Source: an uncultured Flavobacteriaceae bacterium
GTDB taxonomy: Bacteria; Bacteroidota; Bacteroidia; Flavobacteriales; Flavobacteriaceae
Assembly: GCA_947501845.1 (NCBI GenBank)
Contig: CANMXP010000009.1
Span: forward strand, 143,364 to 207,363
Length of the DNA: 64,000 nt
Direction: 5' to 3'
The translations under genes and the position numbers were made by a program. Below are positions 62,717 to 64,000 of the stretch, one piece after another (the first letter of the stretch is position 1; every line of letters begins with the position of its first letter). The notes under the pieces are model-generated. The model was not told where the DNA came from. It did not search any database and worked only from the letters and a program-made list of their open reading frames with translations.

Positions 62717-62964
62717 TACTAACTAACTAACCAAAAATATGAATTACATTTTAAGTTTAAAGTAACCACTCAATAAACTTATTTAATTAAATATAATTAC
62801 TTTTTATACATCAACATCCGTGCCAAACTAAATAATTTAATATTTATTTTATGGTTTATTGACTATAAAATGCAAAAAAACACAACCATATAAAATAATT
62901 ATAAGCAGCTAGCATTTAAAATATAATTATAAGATATTTGCCAATATATTAAACGAACCTATCC

Positions 62965-63663
62965 ATGAAAAAAATTACATTTTTACTTTTAGCTTTTTTA
63001 ATAATCTCTTGTAGTGAAAAACAGCGTGATTTAATAGTAAAAGGACATATTAAAGATTTAAAAAAGGGCACCATTTATCTTAAAAAAATTAATGATTCGA
63101 CTTTAGTAACAGTAGATTCTTTAGTTATAAATGGTAATTCTCAATTTGAGTTACAGTCTGATTTAGAATCTCCAGAAATATTCTTTTTGTATTTGGATAA
63201 AAATAGTTCTGAAGAAGATAGAATTACTTTTTTTGCTGATAAAGGAATCACAGAAATCAATACGACACTAAAAAACTTTGTTTTTGATGCAAAAATTAAT
63301 GGTTCTGAACAACAGAAGACTTTAGAAGAATATAAAACTATGATATCTAAAATGAATCATAGGAATTTAGATATAATTAAGGAACGTTTTGAGGCTCATA
63401 AAAGCAACGATACAACAAAAATCAAAGAATTAGAGAAAGAGTCTAATAATTCATTAAAAAGAAAATACTTATTTACCGTAAACTTTGCATTAAACAATAA
63501 GGACAGCGAGGTAGCACCTTATTTAGCGCTTTCAGAAATTTATAATGCTAGAATTAATTTTCTAGACACAATAAATAACAGTTTGACACCAAAGGTTAAA
63601 AATTCCAAATACGGTAAAGAATTGCAATTATTTATTGATAAAATAAAAACCTCGGAAAAATAA
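62965..63663 (+). CDS. DUF4369 lipoprotein
   Basis: A 232-residue lipoprotein (LIISCSE, C16). Residues 22-115 have the DUF4369 pattern: VKGHIKDLKKGTIYLKKIND, then DSLVINGNSQFEL and FFADKGITEIN. In Bacteroidota this domain usually precedes a thioredoxin-like TlpA domain; here the protein stops after a helical region without any CxxC motif, so it is the short form. It is followed by a terminator. Confidence 0.82.
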   Translation: MKKITFLLLAFLIISCSEKQRDLIVKGHIKDLKKGTIYLKKINDSTLVTVDSLVINGNSQFELQSDLESPEIFFLYLDKNSSEEDRITFFADKGITEINTTLKNFVFDAKINGSEQQKTLEEYKTMISKMNHRNLDIIKERFEAHKSNDTTKIKELEKESNNSLKRKYLFTVNFALNNKDSEVAPYLALSEIYNARINFLDTINNSLTPKVKNSKYGKELQLFIDKIKTSEK

Positions 63664-63680
63664 TATTTTTTTAACCAAAC

Positions 63681-63718
63681 AAAAAAGACCTTTCATTAGA
63701 AAGGTCTTTTTTGTTTTT
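63681..63718 (+). terminator. intrinsic terminator
   Basis: AAAAAAGACCTTTC pairs with GAAAGGTCTTTTTT around a 4-base loop, followed by GTTTTT. It lies 18 bases after the DUF4369 gene. Confidence 0.92.
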
Positions 63719-63722
63719 AAGA

Positions 63723-64000
63723 AGAGCCGATGGAGGGACTCCCTACGACTGCGCTCAGGATAAACTTCTCGTCCCTATTAACTTTTGTTTTAGTAATAAA
63801 ACTTAGGCCAATTACCTGATACCTTTTTCAAAATTTAAAGAGCCGATGGAGGGACTCCCTTCGACTACGCTCAGGATAAACTTCTCGTCCCTATTAACTT
63901 TTGTTTTAGTAATAAAACTTAGACCAATTACCTGATACCTTTTTCAAAATTTAAAGAGCCGATGGAGGGACTCCCTTCGACTACGCTCAGGATAAACTTC
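63723..64000. repeat. 116-bp tandem repeat, 2.4 copies, runs off the window
   Basis: Units begin at 63723, 63839 and 63955, with only three differences between the first two. Each starts AGCCGATGGAGGGACTC, whose complement looks like the 3' end (T-stem and acceptor strand) of a tRNA, and continues into CCCTTCGACTACGCTCAGG, the REP-like motif. No complete tRNA is present. The third copy is cut by the window end. Confidence 0.9.

Noticed and set aside
63723..64000. Tandem repeats as a CRISPR array
   Set aside because: Units are 116 bases and almost identical throughout; there are no short repeats with unique spacers and no cas genes.

Overview
The window reads as chromosomal DNA from a member of the Flavobacteriaceae (Bacteroidota), probably a free-living aquatic or marine species. 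The evidence is strong A+T richness, Bacteroidota-type -7 promoter elements (TAnnTTTG), a C-terminal type IX secretion (T9SS) sorting domain, an outer-membrane beta-barrel receptor of the Bacteroidota type, many Bacteroidota lipoproteins, and the gene order rpmB-rpmG-DUF4295-ftsY. This taxonomic call is inference from gene content and motifs; no database was consulted.

Left part (1-18000). Mixed accessory genes: an unrecognised gene with a possible upstream split piece, a divergent AraC/SRPBCC-membrane pair, a DUF5946-like protein, a phosphotriesterase-like lipoprotein and an integral membrane protein. A two-gene glycan unit follows (GH29 alpha-L-fucosidase and GH88 unsaturated glucuronyl hydrolase), then an M23 peptidase, rimO, a class-C serine hydrolase lipoprotein, and a 1450-residue secreted endonuclease-like protein with three lamin-tail-like repeats and a T9SS tail.

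Core part (18000-34400). Mostly conserved housekeeping genes: ftsY, DUF4295 (a 50-residue gene), rpmG, rpmB, cinA, an Hpt protein, an FAA hydrolase, a DnaQ-type exonuclease, a lipoyl E2 acyltransferase, a GT2 glycosyltransferase, recR, a sodium:solute symporter, a CoA-binding protein, a TonB-type outer-membrane protein, a fabH-type gene and htpG. Several good intrinsic terminators delimit these units.

Accessory island (34400-48400). This is the most unusual part. Single genes of unrelated function stand apart from each other: a small membrane protein, an AIPR-family protein, a NACHT STAND NTPase, an XRE regulator, a DoxX-like protein, a PhyH dioxygenase, DUF4386, SUFU-like, DUF5694 and DUF4274-like proteins, and unknowns. 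Four of them are preceded by copies of the same repeat, which ends in a hairpin fused to a TATCTTTG promoter element. The island also holds a stop-interrupted REP-associated transposase remnant, a MITE-like palindrome flanked by 10-bp direct repeats, and a degenerate second copy of the XRE/107-residue-ORF module 8.3 kb from the first. The AIPR and NACHT genes are candidate anti-phage genes.

Right part (48400-64000). Regulator-plus-effector groups (AraC + SRPBCC, HxlR divergent from a metallo-beta-lactamase-fold lipoprotein, VOC, YafY/WYL), then a run of plus-strand enzymes (DUF418-type membrane protein, MOSC, DEAD-box helicase, sterol desaturase, DUF985 cupin). An ECF sigma/anti-sigma pair is next; its promoter and that of the divergent DUF6249 gene are mirror copies. 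A VanX-like dipeptidase, an orphan IS N-terminal ORF, a 5'-truncated HExxH ORF with following small genes, and a DUF4369 lipoprotein close the gene list. The window ends inside a 116-bp tandem repeat whose start resembles the 3' end of a tRNA.
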